A stretch of 64,000 bases of DNA from Xenophilus aerolatus (GCA_030418545.1 QAIB01000001.1:62001-126000), one strand, 5' to 3'; shown: positions 8,875 through 17,873, counted from the stretch's first letter. The notes: generated from the sequence alone by a model not told the origin. Translations and numbers: made by a program.

Positions 8875-9081
8875 TCACTCGAGCGTGAAGCCGACCTTAA
8901 GGGTGACCTGCCAGTGCGCGACCTTGCCGTCGCTGACGTGGCCGCGCGTCTCGATCACCTCGAACCACTGGATGTTGCGCACCGTCTCGCTGGCCTTCGC
9001 GATGGCGCGCTGCACGGCGTCGTCGCTGCCGGTGGGCGAGGAGCCGGTGAGCTCGAGGATCTTGTAGACATGGTGGCTCAT
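8875..9081 (-). CDS. Dodecin family flavin-binding protein
   Basis: This 68-residue protein has normal dodecin length and pattern. It begins [18 protein letters not shown], has the helix [16 protein letters not shown], then the Trp-containing strand [13 protein letters not shown] and a final strand [12 protein letters not shown]. Dodecins assemble as dodecamers and store or buffer flavins; the Trp stacks on the flavin ring. The start is supported by a GGAG motif upstream on the minus strand. It is convergent with the small acidic gene. Confidence 0.93.
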   Translation of the reverse strand: MSHHVYKILELTGSSPTGSDDAVQRAIAKASETVRNIQWFEVIETRGHVSDGKVAHWQVTLKVGFTLE

Positions 9082-9187
9082 GGGATGCTCCTGGAATGGA
9101 AGAACGATCTTAGGGAGCGCGCCCGGCCGTGGTTCGCCGATCCGGGAAGACCCCGACGGGAGCCGGTCGGGCGGCGGGCGCGCAGGC

Positions 9188-9694
9188 TCAAGGCCGGTCC
9201 ACCTTCTTGTGTTCGCCCAGCTGCGGCCGGCCGTCGCCGGTCAGCGCCGCCCGGGCGATCTTGAGCAGCTGCGACACCTTGCTCTCGGTCACGTCCCAGA
9301 ACTCGGCGCTCTCGATGCGCACCGCCAGCAACCCGAGGTTGGGGTCGTCCGCCCCGGCCGGGAACCAGGCCTTGGCGGCGCTGTTGAACAGGGCCCGCTT
9401 CATGGCGTCGTCGTCGACCAGCGCGGCGCGGCCCGCCACCGAGACGTAGCTGTCGTCGTCCGGGTTGGCGTAGGCCACGTTCACCGCGTCGTCGTGCGGC
9501 AGGTGCTGGGCGATCACGCCGTCTTTCGGCACGAAGAAATACAGGGTGGCGTCTTCGTCGACCGACCGGTTCTGCGTCGTCAGCGGGTGGCTGTGCAGCA
9601 GGCCGTCGTCGCCATGGCGGTGGGTGAACATGCCGAAGCGCGTGTCCTTGATCAGCTCCCACAGGCGGGCGTGGTCGGCGGTGTCGGTGGACAT
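9188..9694 (-). CDS. Pyridoxamine 5'-phosphate oxidase-fold protein, general-stress type
   Basis: This 168-residue protein has the split-barrel FMN-binding fold of the general stress protein 26 group. Visible segments are [41 protein letters not shown], and [19 protein letters not shown], followed by [25 protein letters not shown]. These proteins bind flavin or related cofactors and have poorly known redox roles, and they are not PdxH. The start at 9694 is preceded by an AGGAG-like site. Nothing nearby points to a specific partner. Confidence 0.88.
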   Translation of the reverse strand: MSTDTADHARLWELIKDTRFGMFTHRHGDDGLLHSHPLTTQNRSVDEDATLYFFVPKDGVIAQHLPHDDAVNVAYANPDDDSYVSVAGRAALVDDDAMKRALFNSAAKAWFPAGADDPNLGLLAVRIESAEFWDVTESKVSQLLKIARAALTGDGRPQLGEHKKVDRP

Positions 9695-9904
9695 GTGGAA
9701 ACTCCTCTGGATCAATGTCGGGTGGATGGATAGGTGAATCCTCACCCTAGGCGTCGCCGACCCGGGGTCAGTCGCCCGTCGCCGCGTGCACGTGTGCGCG
9801 CCCGCCGACCCGGCTGTCGGAGACAGAGCGCGCTGTGCCGCTTCGTGCGCAGCCATGCGATCATTCCCTCGCGCCTCGCCGGCCCCGCGCCGGCCGGTCT
9901 CCGC

Positions 9905-10956
9905 GTGCCGTCCCCCGATCCCGTGCCGCCCTCTGCCGACCTGTTCGCCCAAGCGCTCGCGGCGCTCCGTCGCGGCGACCCGGGCCGCGCGGCCGGGCTC
10001 GCCGGCGAGCACCTGCGCCACCGGCCGGACGATGCGGTCGCCCTCAACCTGCTGGGCGCCAGCCTGCTGCTGCAGTCGCAGCTGCCGAAGGCCATCGACG
10101 CCCTGCAGGCGGCCCGGCGCATCCACCCGGGGCACGCGGATGTGTTGAACAACCTCGGCCGCGCCCTGTGGCTGGCAGGGCGTCTGCCCGAGGCGAGCGC
10201 GGCCCTGCTGCAGGCGCTGGATCGCCAGCCCCGTCCCCCCTTCGCGTTCACGCATCTGGTCGACGCGCTGGCGGCCCAGGGCCGTCATCGCGAACTGGTC
10301 CTGACGGCCTTGCACCCGCGGCTGGCGCATGCCTTCGATGCACACGCGGACGACATCGCCTGGGCACTCCTCGACGACGCCGTCTGGGCAGCTGCGCCAG
10401 GCCTGCGACCGCCACCGCGAGGTGGCGCATCTGCCCGACAGCGCCCTGGCCGCGCAGATGCGGCGCGACGCGGTGGACATCCTCATCGAATGCGATGGCC
10501 TGACAAGCCACACCCGCATTGCCGTGCTGGCGGCCCGGCCGGCACGAGCGCGTGCCCCACGGCGCCCATTTCGAGCGGCTGGCGCAGGTCGACCTGTGCC
10601 TCGACACCTTTCCCTTCACCAGCGGCACCGGCGCCATGGAGGCGATGTGGTGCGACGTGCCTCTGCTCACGCGCCAGGGGCGATGCATCGCGGCCCGCAA
10701 CGCGACCAGTTCGGGCACGCACGGCGTGCCCGAACTGGTCGCGCATTCGGCCGCGGCCTTCGAGGCGCGCGCCATCGAACTGGGGGCGCGGCCCGGCGAA
10801 CTGCAAGCGCTCCGTCAGCGACTGGCGGCATTGCGACCGCGGTCGCCACTGTTCGACATGCGGCGCTTCGTGGCGACCTTCGAGCGCGGCCTGGAGGCCG
10901 CTTGGGCGCGGCAACAGGCCGGGCTGGCGCCGGGCCGGATCGACATCCCTCCCTGA
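9905..10956 (+). pseudogene. Decayed TPR / GT41 (OGT-like) glycosyltransferase gene
   Basis: Three collinear pieces in three frames together resemble a TPR-GT41 protein. From about 9905 (GTG start possible), frame 2 encodes tetratricopeptide repeats (AVALNLLGASLLLQSQLPKA, then ADVLNNLGRALWLAGRLPEA). From about 10395 to 10545, frame 3 encodes LPDSALAAQMRRDAVDILIE and CDGLTSHTRIAVLAARPA, a GT41 catalytic segment. From about 10550 to 10956, frame 1 encodes the family C-terminus (ERLAQVDLCLDTFPFTSGTG, then MEAMWCDVPLLTRQG and SPLFDMRRFVATFE). Compared with the family as I know it, large parts of the catalytic domain are missing at both junctions. Two internal deletions thus appear to have changed the frame. 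It should not make an active enzyme. Confidence 0.75.
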
Positions 10957-11092
10957 AGCAGGCGGGCGGTCGTCAGCGCGCCGGGCGGCGCATCAGTTCG
11001 GCGAGCAGCGTGCCGTAGTGCGTCACGAGGCCCGGAGGGTCCGGCAGGAAGCGTGCGATGCGGGCACGTTGCGCGGCGCGCCCCGGGGACGC

Positions 11093-12091
11093 TCAGCCCT
11101 TGAAGAAGGCCAGCAGGTCGGGGTTGATGACGTCGGCGTGCGTCGTCAGCATGCCGTGCGGGTAGCCCTTGTAGACCTTAAGCGTGCCGTTCTTGAGCAG
11201 CTTGACCGACTTCAGCGCCGCGTCGGCGATCGGCACGATCTGGTCGTCGTCGCCGTGCATCACCAGCGTGGGGATGGTGATGGCCTGCAGGTCCGCCGTC
11301 TGGTCGGTTTCCGAGAAGGCCTTGATGCCGTCGTAATGGGCCTTGGCGCTGCCCATCATGCCCTGGCGCCACCAGTTCTGCACCACGCCCTGCGACACCT
11401 TCGCACCCTCGCGGTTGAAGCCGTAGAAGGGGCCCGAGGCGACGTCGAGGAAGAGCTGCGCGCGGTTGTCGGCCACGCCCTTGCGGAAGCCGTCGAACAC
11501 CTCGATCGGCAGGCCTTCGGGGTTGCTGGCGGTCTTGAGCATCAGCGGAGGCACGGCGCTCACCAGCACCGCCTTGGCAGCGCGGCCGCTGGGCTGGCCG
11601 TGCTTGGCCACGTAGCGCGCCACCTCGCCACCGCCGGTCGAATGGCCGACGTGGAAGACCTTCTTGAGGTCCAGCGCCTCGACCACCGCGAAGGCGTCGG
11701 CGGCATAGTGGTCCATGTCGTGGCCCTCGCTCACCTGCGTGGAGCGGCCGTGGCCGCGGCGGTCGTGCGCGATCACGCGGTAGCCGCGCTGCACGAAGTA
11801 CAGCAGCTGCGCGTCCCAGTCGTCGCTGGACAGCGGCCAGCCGTGGTGGAACATGATGGGCTGGCCGTCGCGCGGCCCCCAGTCCTTGAAGTAGATCTCG
11901 ACGCCGTCCTTGGTGGTGACCGTGTTCATGGCTTTCTTTCCTTGGTGATTGCGCGCACGGTGCGCGCGGGGGGGTGAATCGGCAGCCTGGGCAAGGGCGG
12001 GTAGGCCGGCCAGCGAGGCAGCGGCCGCGCTGCCCAGGAGCAGGCGTCGCCGGCCATCGTCGATCTCGCGGGGCGCTTGGTTGTCGTTCAT
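11093..12091 (-). CDS. Alpha/beta hydrolase (non-haem chloroperoxidase/esterase type) with in-frame Tat leader
   Basis: The 278 residues from the internal ATG at 11929 (MNTVTTKDGVEIYFKDWG) form a complete non-haem chloroperoxidase-like hydrolase. The nucleophile is in GHSTGGGEVARY, with Asp in MHGDDDQIVPI and His in YPHGML. The same frame stays open upstream to an ATG at 12091 and adds 54 residues containing GRRRLLLGSAAAASLAGLPA, a convincing twin-arginine signal. Both starts have good ribosome-binding sites (AGGAA before 12091, AAGGAAAG before 11929). Exported and cytoplasmic forms are both possible. I give the longer form because the leader looks coding. The natural substrate is unknown; the family includes esterases and perhydrolases. 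Confidence 0.85.
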   Translation of the reverse strand: MNDNQAPREIDDGRRRLLLGSAAAASLAGLPALAQAADSPPRAHRARNHQGKKAMNTVTTKDGVEIYFKDWGPRDGQPIMFHHGWPLSSDDWDAQLLYFVQRGYRVIAHDRRGHGRSTQVSEGHDMDHYAADAFAVVEALDLKKVFHVGHSTGGGEVARYVAKHGQPSGRAAKAVLVSAVPPLMLKTASNPEGLPIEVFDGFRKGVADNRAQLFLDVASGPFYGFNREGAKVSQGVVQNWWRQGMMGSAKAHYDGIKAFSETDQTADLQAITIPTLVMHGDDDQIVPIADAALKSVKLLKNGTLKVYKGYPHGMLTTHADVINPDLLAFFKG

Positions 12092-12147
12092 TCTTCCGGT
12101 TCCTGGCAAGTTCTGTCGCGTAAGCGGATGTTTTTCGAGGCCGGCGC

Positions 12148-12849
12148 TCAGCCCTGGACGGCGCGCACCGCGTCGAGGATCACGTCCGCCACCGCCTGCG
12201 GCTGCGAGAGCAGCGACATGTGGCTCGCGGCGAGCTCGGTGGTGCGTGCCTTCAGGCGCGCCGCCAGCGCGTGCTGCAGCTCGACGCTCACGGCCCGGTC
12301 CTCGGTCGAAAGCACGTACCAGTTGGGACGCGTCTGCCAGGCGGCCTGCGTCACCTTGTCGCCGAAGGTGCTCGCGCCCAGCGGCTGCGACACGGCAGCC
12401 AGCACCCGCGCCTCCTCGGCCGGCAGGTCCTGCGCCACGTTGTGCAGGAAGCCCTCGACGCTCATGACCAGGCTGCCCGTCGTGTCGGCCGACACGGTCG
12501 ACAGCCCGGGCGGCGCGGGATGGGCCGCGACCTGGTCGCCCGTGGATTCGCCCACGTCCGGCGCGAACGCCGCGACGTAGACCAGCGCCTTCACCTCCGG
12601 GTCGTTGCCCGCCTCGGTGATGACGGTGCCGCCCCAGCTGTGGCCGGCCAGCACCACCGGCCCGCTCACCTGCTCGAGCGCGTGGCGGGTGGCCGCGACG
12701 TCGGCCGCGAGGGAGGTCGTGGGGTTCTGCACCGCCTTCACGGCGACGCCGGCACGCTGCAGAAGCGGGATCACCCGGGCCCAGCTGGAGGCGTCGGCCC
12801 AGGCGCCGTGGACGAGGATGACGGTGGGTTCGGGCGTGGAAGAGGGCAT
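12148..12849 (-). CDS. Alpha/beta hydrolase, small esterase type
   Basis: This 233-residue hydrolase begins MPSSTPEPTVILVHGAWADA, with the oxyanion-hole HGAW motif near residue 16. The nucleophile Ser is in LAGHSWGGTVI near 75, and a His near residue 213 (AASHMSLLS) completes the probable triad. A GAGGAA ribosome-binding site precedes the ATG at 12849; the frame is open to 12873. This compact family is often annotated as salicylate-esterase-like or simply alpha/beta hydrolase; the substrate is unknown. It lies 56 bases upstream of the Tat-leader hydrolase and may be co-transcribed with it. Confidence 0.87.
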   Translation of the reverse strand: MPSSTPEPTVILVHGAWADASSWARVIPLLQRAGVAVKAVQNPTTSLAADVAATRHALEQVSGPVVLAGHSWGGTVITEAGNDPEVKALVYVAAFAPDVGESTGDQVAAHPAPPGLSTVSADTTGSLVMSVEGFLHNVAQDLPAEEARVLAAVSQPLGASTFGDKVTQAAWQTRPNWYVLSTEDRAVSVELQHALAARLKARTTELAASHMSLLSQPQAVADVILDAVRAVQG

Positions 12850-13190
12850 GGCGGTTCCTCGGTGGCACAACAAGCGCCTGCCCGGTGCGCGCTGCTCGAT
12901 CCGTGCCGGCCGCGCGCCCGGCCGGGGCGCGGGAAGGCCCGTACTGTCTTTGCCTGCCGCCGCGGCGTCTTGCAGAAAATTCTGCGGCTATGGATGTTTG
13001 GCGCGCCCGCCCGTGGCCGGCGCGCCGGCCCGGCCGCACCGCCATGCCGACGCGGCGACACCGCACCACGGCGGCGCGGCGCCGACTCTGTTCCACGAAT
13101 TGGTAACGGACGTGACGAATTCGGTCACAGCGCCCGGCTGGCGGGCGCTGCAGCCCGATTGCACTTCGGCCGGGAAGGCCGGAAAAGTCC
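12850..13190. other. Non-coding stretch upstream of the hydrolase pair
   Basis: I see no convincing gene in these 341 bases. They must contain the promoter of the two hydrolases and the 3' end of the M20 gene transcript. A palindrome GTGAC-N7-GTCAC lies at 13112-13128. A related, imperfect direct repeat (GAATTGGTAAC at 13098, GAATTCGGTCAC at 13117) surrounds it. This could be a regulator site, but no regulator gene is adjacent. Confidence 0.45.
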
Positions 13191-14429
13191 TCAGGCCAGC
13201 AGGTCGGCCAGCGTGCGGGCGATCACCTTGGTGGCGCGTCGCAGGTCCTCGAGGTCGATGCGCTCGTCGTTGCGCTTGGCGTGCGACTCGAGCACGGTGC
13301 GCGGACCGGCGCCGTAGATCACGCCGGGGATGCCGGCCTCGCCGTACAGCCGCACGTCGGTGTACAGCGGCGTGCCCATGGCCGCAATGGGCTGGCCGAA
13401 GAGCTCGGCGCCGTGCTTCTGGATGGCCTCGACCAGCGGCCGGTTGCCGGGCAGGGGCTTCATCGAATTCGCCAGCAGCAGACGCTTGACGTCGACCGTG
13501 ATGCCGCCGGCGGGCGTGGTGAATTCCGCCGCCGCCTTCGCGATCACGTCGCGGATGTCGGCCTCGACCTCGGCCGGGTTCTCCTCGGGGATCATGCGGC
13601 GATCGAGCTTGAACATGACCTTGCCGGGCACCACGTTGGTGTTGGTGCCGCCCTCGATGCGGCCCACGTTGAGGTAGGGGTGCGTGATGCCCTCGACCTT
13701 CGACGTCACCTGCTGGTAGCGCGCGTTCTGCGCGTACAGGGCGTTGAGGATGTGCACCGCGCCCTGCAGCGCGTCGACACCGGTGGCCGGGATGGCGGCG
13801 TGCGCCATCTTGCCGTGCACCGTCACTTCCATCTGCAGGCAGCCGTTGTGGGCCGTCACCACCTCGTAGCTGAAGCCGGCGGCGATCATCAGGTCGGGCT
13901 TCGTCAGCCCCTGCTTCAGCAGCCAGCCCGGGCCGAGCAGGCCGCCGAATTCCTCGTCGTAGGTGAAGTGCAGTTCCACGCTGCCCCGGGTCGGCCTGGC
14001 CACGGCCTCGAGCGCGCGCACCGCGAAGCTGAAGCTCGCGAAGTCGCTCTTGCTCACCGCGGCGGCGCGGCCGAAGAGCTGGCCGTTCTCGATCTCGCCA
14101 CCGTAGGGGTCGTGCGTCCAGCCTTCGCCGGGCGGCACCACGTCGCCGTGGGCGTTCAGGGCCACCGTGCGGCCGGCGTCACCGTACTTGCGGCGCACGA
14201 TCAGGTTGGTGATCGACTTGAGGCCGTAGTCCTTCACCTCCTGGGCCGGCACGGCGTGCTTCTCGGCGTCGAAACCCCAGGCGGCGATCAGTTCGGCCGT
14301 GCGCTCGGCGTGCGGCGCGTTGTTGCCGGGCGGCGTGTCGGTGGGCACGCGCACCATCTCCTGCAGGAAGGCGACTTCCTCGTCGAAGTGGGCGTCGATC
14401 CAGGCGTCGAGCTTGGCGTAATCCGTCAT
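13191..14429 (-). CDS. M20-family amidohydrolase/peptidase linked to purine catabolism
   Basis: This 412-residue protein has the M20 two-domain layout. NAHGDVVPPGEGW near residue 106 supplies the first His and Asp, FTYDEEFGG near 160 the catalytic Glu, and LESHAKRNDERID near 390 the last His. The usual bridging-Asp motif GRGAADMKG reads GRAAAVSKSD here, so the canonical Asp position is Val. The protein may therefore use altered metal binding. Its ATG overlaps the stop of the UraD fusion by four bases, so translation is probably coupled and its substrate may be a purine-derived amide or ureide. No signal peptide is visible. Confidence 0.82.
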   Translation of the reverse strand: MTDYAKLDAWIDAHFDEEVAFLQEMVRVPTDTPPGNNAPHAERTAELIAAWGFDAEKHAVPAQEVKDYGLKSITNLIVRRKYGDAGRTVALNAHGDVVPPGEGWTHDPYGGEIENGQLFGRAAAVSKSDFASFSFAVRALEAVARPTRGSVELHFTYDEEFGGLLGPGWLLKQGLTKPDLMIAAGFSYEVVTAHNGCLQMEVTVHGKMAHAAIPATGVDALQGAVHILNALYAQNARYQQVTSKVEGITHPYLNVGRIEGGTNTNVVPGKVMFKLDRRMIPEENPAEVEADIRDVIAKAAAEFTTPAGGITVDVKRLLLANSMKPLPGNRPLVEAIQKHGAELFGQPIAAMGTPLYTDVRLYGEAGIPGVIYGAGPRTVLESHAKRNDERIDLEDLRRATKVIARTLADLLA

Positions 14430-16204
14430 GGGGTCTGTTCTTCCGCCAGGTTGTCCAGCAGGCGCTGGAAGGCTTGCACGGCGAGCTGCATGTCGTCGTT
14501 GGTGCTCATCTCGAGCGGGTTGTGGCTGATGCCGGAGTTGATGCCGCGCACGAAGAGCATGGCCTGCGGCATCACCTCGTGCAGTTTCATCGCATCGTGG
14601 CCGGCGCCGCTGGGCATGCGAAAGAGCGGCACGCCCAGGGCATCGACCGCCTGCTCCCAGCGCCGCTGCCAGGCCGGGTCGCTCGGTGCGGCGCTGGCGC
14701 GCATCGTCTCCTCGAGCGTGTAGCGCACGCCGCGGCGTGCGCAGATGTCGGCGAGGGCCGCCAGCACGTCGGTCACCACGGCGTCGCGCTGCGCATCGTT
14801 CGGCGCGCGGATGTCCAGGCTGAACCTGCAGTTTCCGGGCACCACGTTGATCGAGCCGTTGGGCACCTGCAGCATGCCGACGGTAGCGACCGAGTCGCTG
14901 TCCTTGCCGGCGCGGGCCTCGGCGAAGAGGATCAGCTCGGCCACGGCGCAGGCGGCGTCGCGCCGGCGGTCCATGGGCGTGGTGCCGGCGTGGCTCGCCA
15001 TGCCGATCACCTCGCCGACGAAGCGCACGCTGCCGTTGATGGAGGTGACGATGCCCAGCGGGATGTCGAGCTCGTTGAGCACCGGGCCCTGCTCGATGTG
15101 CACTTCGACGAAGCCCAGGTACTTCGACGGATCGCGCTGGATCTTCGCGATCTCTTCCGGTTTCAGTCCCGCGCGGGCCATCGCTTCGCGCATGGTCACG
15201 CCGTCGGCGTCCTGCTGGTCCAGCCAGGCCGGGTTGAAGTGGCCGATGAGCGCACCCGAGCCCAGGAAGGTCGCCTTGTAGCGCTGGCCTTCCTCCTCGG
15301 CGAAGCCCACCACCTCGAAGGCGAAGGGCAGGCGCCGGTTCTGGCGCTTGAGCTCGCGCACGCAGGCCATCGGCACGAAGATGCCCAGGCGGCCGTCGTA
15401 CTTGCCGCCGTTGCGCACGGTGTCGTAGTGGCTGCCGGTCAGAAGGGTCTTCGCGTTGGGGGTGGACGCTTCATAGCGGCCCACCACGTTGCCGACGGCA
15501 TCGACCTCCACCGTGTCGAAGCCGCAGGCGCGCATGTCGGCCGCGATCTGCGCGGCCGCGGCGCGGTGCGCGTCGGTGAGGTAGGTGACGGTGAGCTGGC
15601 CCAGTTCGGCGTAGCCCGGGTCGGTGTGCACCGACAGCGCCTCCTGCCAGTCCCACACCACGTTGCCCAGGTCGGGCGAGACGCCGAACTTGTCGTTCAG
15701 CCGGATCTCGGCGATGCGGTGGATGTTGCGCAGCGACTCGGCGCGCTCGAAGTCGGGATGGTGGTGCAGCCGGCGCTCGAAGGTGGCGATGATCTCCTTC
15801 TTCATGAGGCCCGTGCCGCGGGGACCGCGCACCGCCAGGATGAAGGGGAAGCCGAACTTCTCGCCGTAGGCCTGGTTGAGCGCGCGGATGTGCGCCAGCT
15901 CCTCGGCCGTGCAGTTCGTCAGGCCCGCCTTGCCCTGTTCGTTGGTCGACTCGGCCGTGAGCGTGTTGGCCTCCATCTGCTTGCCCGCGAGTTCGGGGTG
16001 CATGCGGATCAGCGTCAGCTGCTGCTCGGCCGTGGCGGTGGACACGGCCTGCGCCATCGCATGCTTGAGATGCTGCAGCGAGCGGAAGGGGCGCGCGGCG
16101 AGCGCCTTCTCGGCCACCCACGGCGAGTGCTCGTAGATGCCGTCGAGCAGCGCGACCGCCTCGGCCGCGCTGGCGGCGTTGAGTTGTTCGATGGTGATGG
16201 GCAT
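14426..16204 (-). CDS. uraD: Fusion of OHCU decarboxylase (UraD) and allantoate amidohydrolase
   Basis: This 592-residue protein joins two steps of urate breakdown. Residues 1-170 are UraD, which decarboxylates OHCU to (S)-allantoin. They include LIRMHPELAG with the catalytic His near 69, and EKFGFPFILAVRG. Residues about 175-590 are an M20 amidohydrolase of the AllC/HyuC group, expected to hydrolyse allantoate. GSHYDTVRNGGKYDG and FAEEEGQRY hold metal ligands, with HIEQGPVLNE and the lid-domain segment GMASHAGTTPMDRRRDA after them. Both halves look intact. Allantoinase (PuuE), which acts between these two steps, is encoded one base upstream. The symbol covers only the first domain. Confidence 0.92.
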   Translation of the reverse strand: MPITIEQLNAASAAEAVALLDGIYEHSPWVAEKALAARPFRSLQHLKHAMAQAVSTATAEQQLTLIRMHPELAGKQMEANTLTAESTNEQGKAGLTNCTAEELAHIRALNQAYGEKFGFPFILAVRGPRGTGLMKKEIIATFERRLHHHPDFERAESLRNIHRIAEIRLNDKFGVSPDLGNVVWDWQEALSVHTDPGYAELGQLTVTYLTDAHRAAAAQIAADMRACGFDTVEVDAVGNVVGRYEASTPNAKTLLTGSHYDTVRNGGKYDGRLGIFVPMACVRELKRQNRRLPFAFEVVGFAEEEGQRYKATFLGSGALIGHFNPAWLDQQDADGVTMREAMARAGLKPEEIAKIQRDPSKYLGFVEVHIEQGPVLNELDIPLGIVTSINGSVRFVGEVIGMASHAGTTPMDRRRDAACAVAELILFAEARAGKDSDSVATVGMLQVPNGSINVVPGNCRFSLDIRAPNDAQRDAVVTDVLAALADICARRGVRYTLEETMRASAAPSDPAWQRRWEQAVDALGVPLFRMPSGAGHDAMKLHEVMPQAMLFVRGINSGISHNPLEMSTNDDMQLAVQAFQRLLDNLAEEQTP

Positions 16205-16205
16205 G

Positions 16206-17153
16206 TCAGGCCTTCGGCTGGTACGGGTGCACCTTTTTCCAGTGCTGCGCGATGTCGATGCGGCGGCAGATCCACACGCGCTCGTGCTTCTGGATGTGGT
16301 CCAGGAAGCGCTGCAGCGCGCCGATGCGGCCCGGCTTGCCCAGCAGGCGACAGTGCATGCCGATGCTCATCATCTTGGGTGCGTCCTCGCCTTCGGCGTA
16401 GAGCGCATCGAAGCTGTCGCGCAGGTAGGTGAAGAAGTGCTCGCCGGTGTTGAAACCCTGCGCCTGCACGAAGCGCATGTCGTTGCAGTCGAGCGAGTAG
16501 GGCACCACCAGGTGCGGCGCGACGCTGCCATCGGTCTTGGTGACTTCCGTCCAGAAGGGCAGGTCGTCGCCGTAGTAGTCGCTGTCGTATTCGTAGTCGC
16601 CGCGGTCCACCACCAGGCGGCGGGTGTTGGGGCTGTCGCGGCCGGTGTACCAGCCCTGCGGCCACTGGCCGCCGGTCATGTCGCGCAACACGTGCGTCGC
16701 CAGCTCCATGTGGCGGCGCTCGTAGCTCTCGGGGATGTTCTGGTAGTGGATCCAGCGCAGGCCGTGGTTGGCGATCTCGTAGCCGTTCTTCACGAACACC
16801 TGCAGCAGCTCGGGGTAGCGCTGCACCGCCATGCCCACCGCGAAGATGGTCATCGGCAGGCCGCGCTTCTCGAACTCGCGCAGGATGCGCCACACGCCGG
16901 CGCGCGAGCCGTACTCGTACATCGACTCCATGGTCATGTGGCGGTTCTCGTAGGCCGCGGCCGTGACCATTTCCGACAGGAAGGTCTCGGTGGCCGCATC
17001 GCCGTGCAGCGGGCTGTTCTCGCCGCCTTCCTCGTAGTTGAGGACGAAGTTCACCGCGATCTTCGCGCGGCCGGGCCACTGGGCATGCGGCACGTCGCGG
17101 CCGTAGCCGACCATGTCGCGCGGGTAGGGCGTGTTGGGGGTGTCTTCACTCAT
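16206..17153 (-). CDS. puuE: Allantoinase, polysaccharide-deacetylase type
   Basis: This 315-residue protein is a cofactor-light allantoinase of the PuuE group, which opens the hydantoin ring of allantoin to give allantoate. Hallmarks are the start PYPRDMVGYGRDVPHAQWPG, NFVLNYEEGGE near residue 37, YEYGSRAGVWRIL near 80, and the deacetylase-fold segment YEIANHGLRWIHYQ near 125. GWYTGRDSPNTRRLV and DSDYYGDDLPFW follow. The length is normal. It is the first gene of a minus-strand run puuE, uraD-allC, M20 hydrolase with gaps of one base or overlaps, so the three are an operon. The GntR regulator lies 25 bases upstream on the same strand. Confidence 0.95.
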   Translation of the reverse strand: MSEDTPNTPYPRDMVGYGRDVPHAQWPGRAKIAVNFVLNYEEGGENSPLHGDAATETFLSEMVTAAAYENRHMTMESMYEYGSRAGVWRILREFEKRGLPMTIFAVGMAVQRYPELLQVFVKNGYEIANHGLRWIHYQNIPESYERRHMELATHVLRDMTGGQWPQGWYTGRDSPNTRRLVVDRGDYEYDSDYYGDDLPFWTEVTKTDGSVAPHLVVPYSLDCNDMRFVQAQGFNTGEHFFTYLRDSFDALYAEGEDAPKMMSIGMHCRLLGKPGRIGALQRFLDHIQKHERVWICRRIDIAQHWKKVHPYQPKA

Positions 17154-17178
17154 GTCGATCGGCTTTCTCGAAGTCGGG

Positions 17179-17853
17179 TCAGGAGAGGGCGAGCGATACG
17201 TCGCTCGTCGGCACCTTGCGGTCGAAGGTCAGGTTGGCCTCGACGTTCAGCAGGTGATCGGTCATCAGGCGCACGGCGCGTTCCTCGTCCTTGGCAGCCA
17301 GGGCCTTGACGATGTCGGCGTGCTCGTCGTTGGAGTGCTCGGCGGCGCTGGAGCTCTGGTACATCAGCGTGATGAGGGCGCAGCGCGAGATCAGCTCGCC
17401 CAGCATCTGCGCCAGCACCTGGTTGCCCATCAGTTCGGCCATGCGCACGTGGAAGTCGCCGAGCAGTTCGGTGCGGCCGGAGACGTCCTCGCCGGCCACG
17501 GCGGATTTCTCGAGCGCGACGTGCTCCTTGAGCGCCTTGATCTTGGCGGGCGTCACGGTGCGCACGAATTCGCGCGTCATCGCGGCCTCGAGCATGCGGC
17601 GCACCGCGAAGACCTGGCGCGCCTCGTCGACCGCCGGCGCGGCCACGAAGGCGCCGCGGGCAGGCTCCAGGCGGATCAGCCGGTTCTGCGACAGCTGGAA
17701 CAGCGCCTGGCGCACCAGCGTGCGCGAGACGCCGAAGTGGTCGGCCAGCTTCTGCTCGGCGAGCTTGCTCCCCGGCTGCAGCCGGTGCTCCACAATGGCC
17801 TTGGTCAGGGCATCGACGATCGCGCGGGTCGTGGTCGGCTCCATGCGGGGCAT
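17179..17853 (-). CDS. GntR-family (FCD type) regulator of the urate/allantoin genes
   Basis: This 224-residue regulator has an N-terminal winged helix (KLAEQKLADHFGVSRTLVRQ at about residues 33-52) and a C-terminal all-helical FCD domain with metal- or ligand-binding residues in DFHVRMAELMGN and NDEHADIVKAL. It sits between puuE and the divergent hiuH, so it is the likely local regulator. The ligand could be a urate-pathway intermediate. The start may be 17853 or 17844; a GTG at 17883 also lies in frame but would place the operator in the coding region. The palindrome TGTATACA lies just upstream at 17875. Confidence 0.9.
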   Translation of the reverse strand: MPRMEPTTTRAIVDALTKAIVEHRLQPGSKLAEQKLADHFGVSRTLVRQALFQLSQNRLIRLEPARGAFVAAPAVDEARQVFAVRRMLEAAMTREFVRTVTPAKIKALKEHVALEKSAVAGEDVSGRTELLGDFHVRMAELMGNQVLAQMLGELISRCALITLMYQSSSAAEHSNDEHADIVKALAAKDEERAVRLMTDHLLNVEANLTFDRKVPTSDVSLALS

Positions 17854-17873
17854 GATAGTGCTGCACGGCAAAT

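Noticed and set aside
10973-11092. Open stretch of 39 codons after the hydrolase stop in the same frame (RARIARFLPDPPGLVTHYGT)
   Set aside because: It looks weakly coding, but it has no start codon and no recognisable family. Read-through of the stop or a remnant gene end cannot be told apart from chance in GC-rich DNA.
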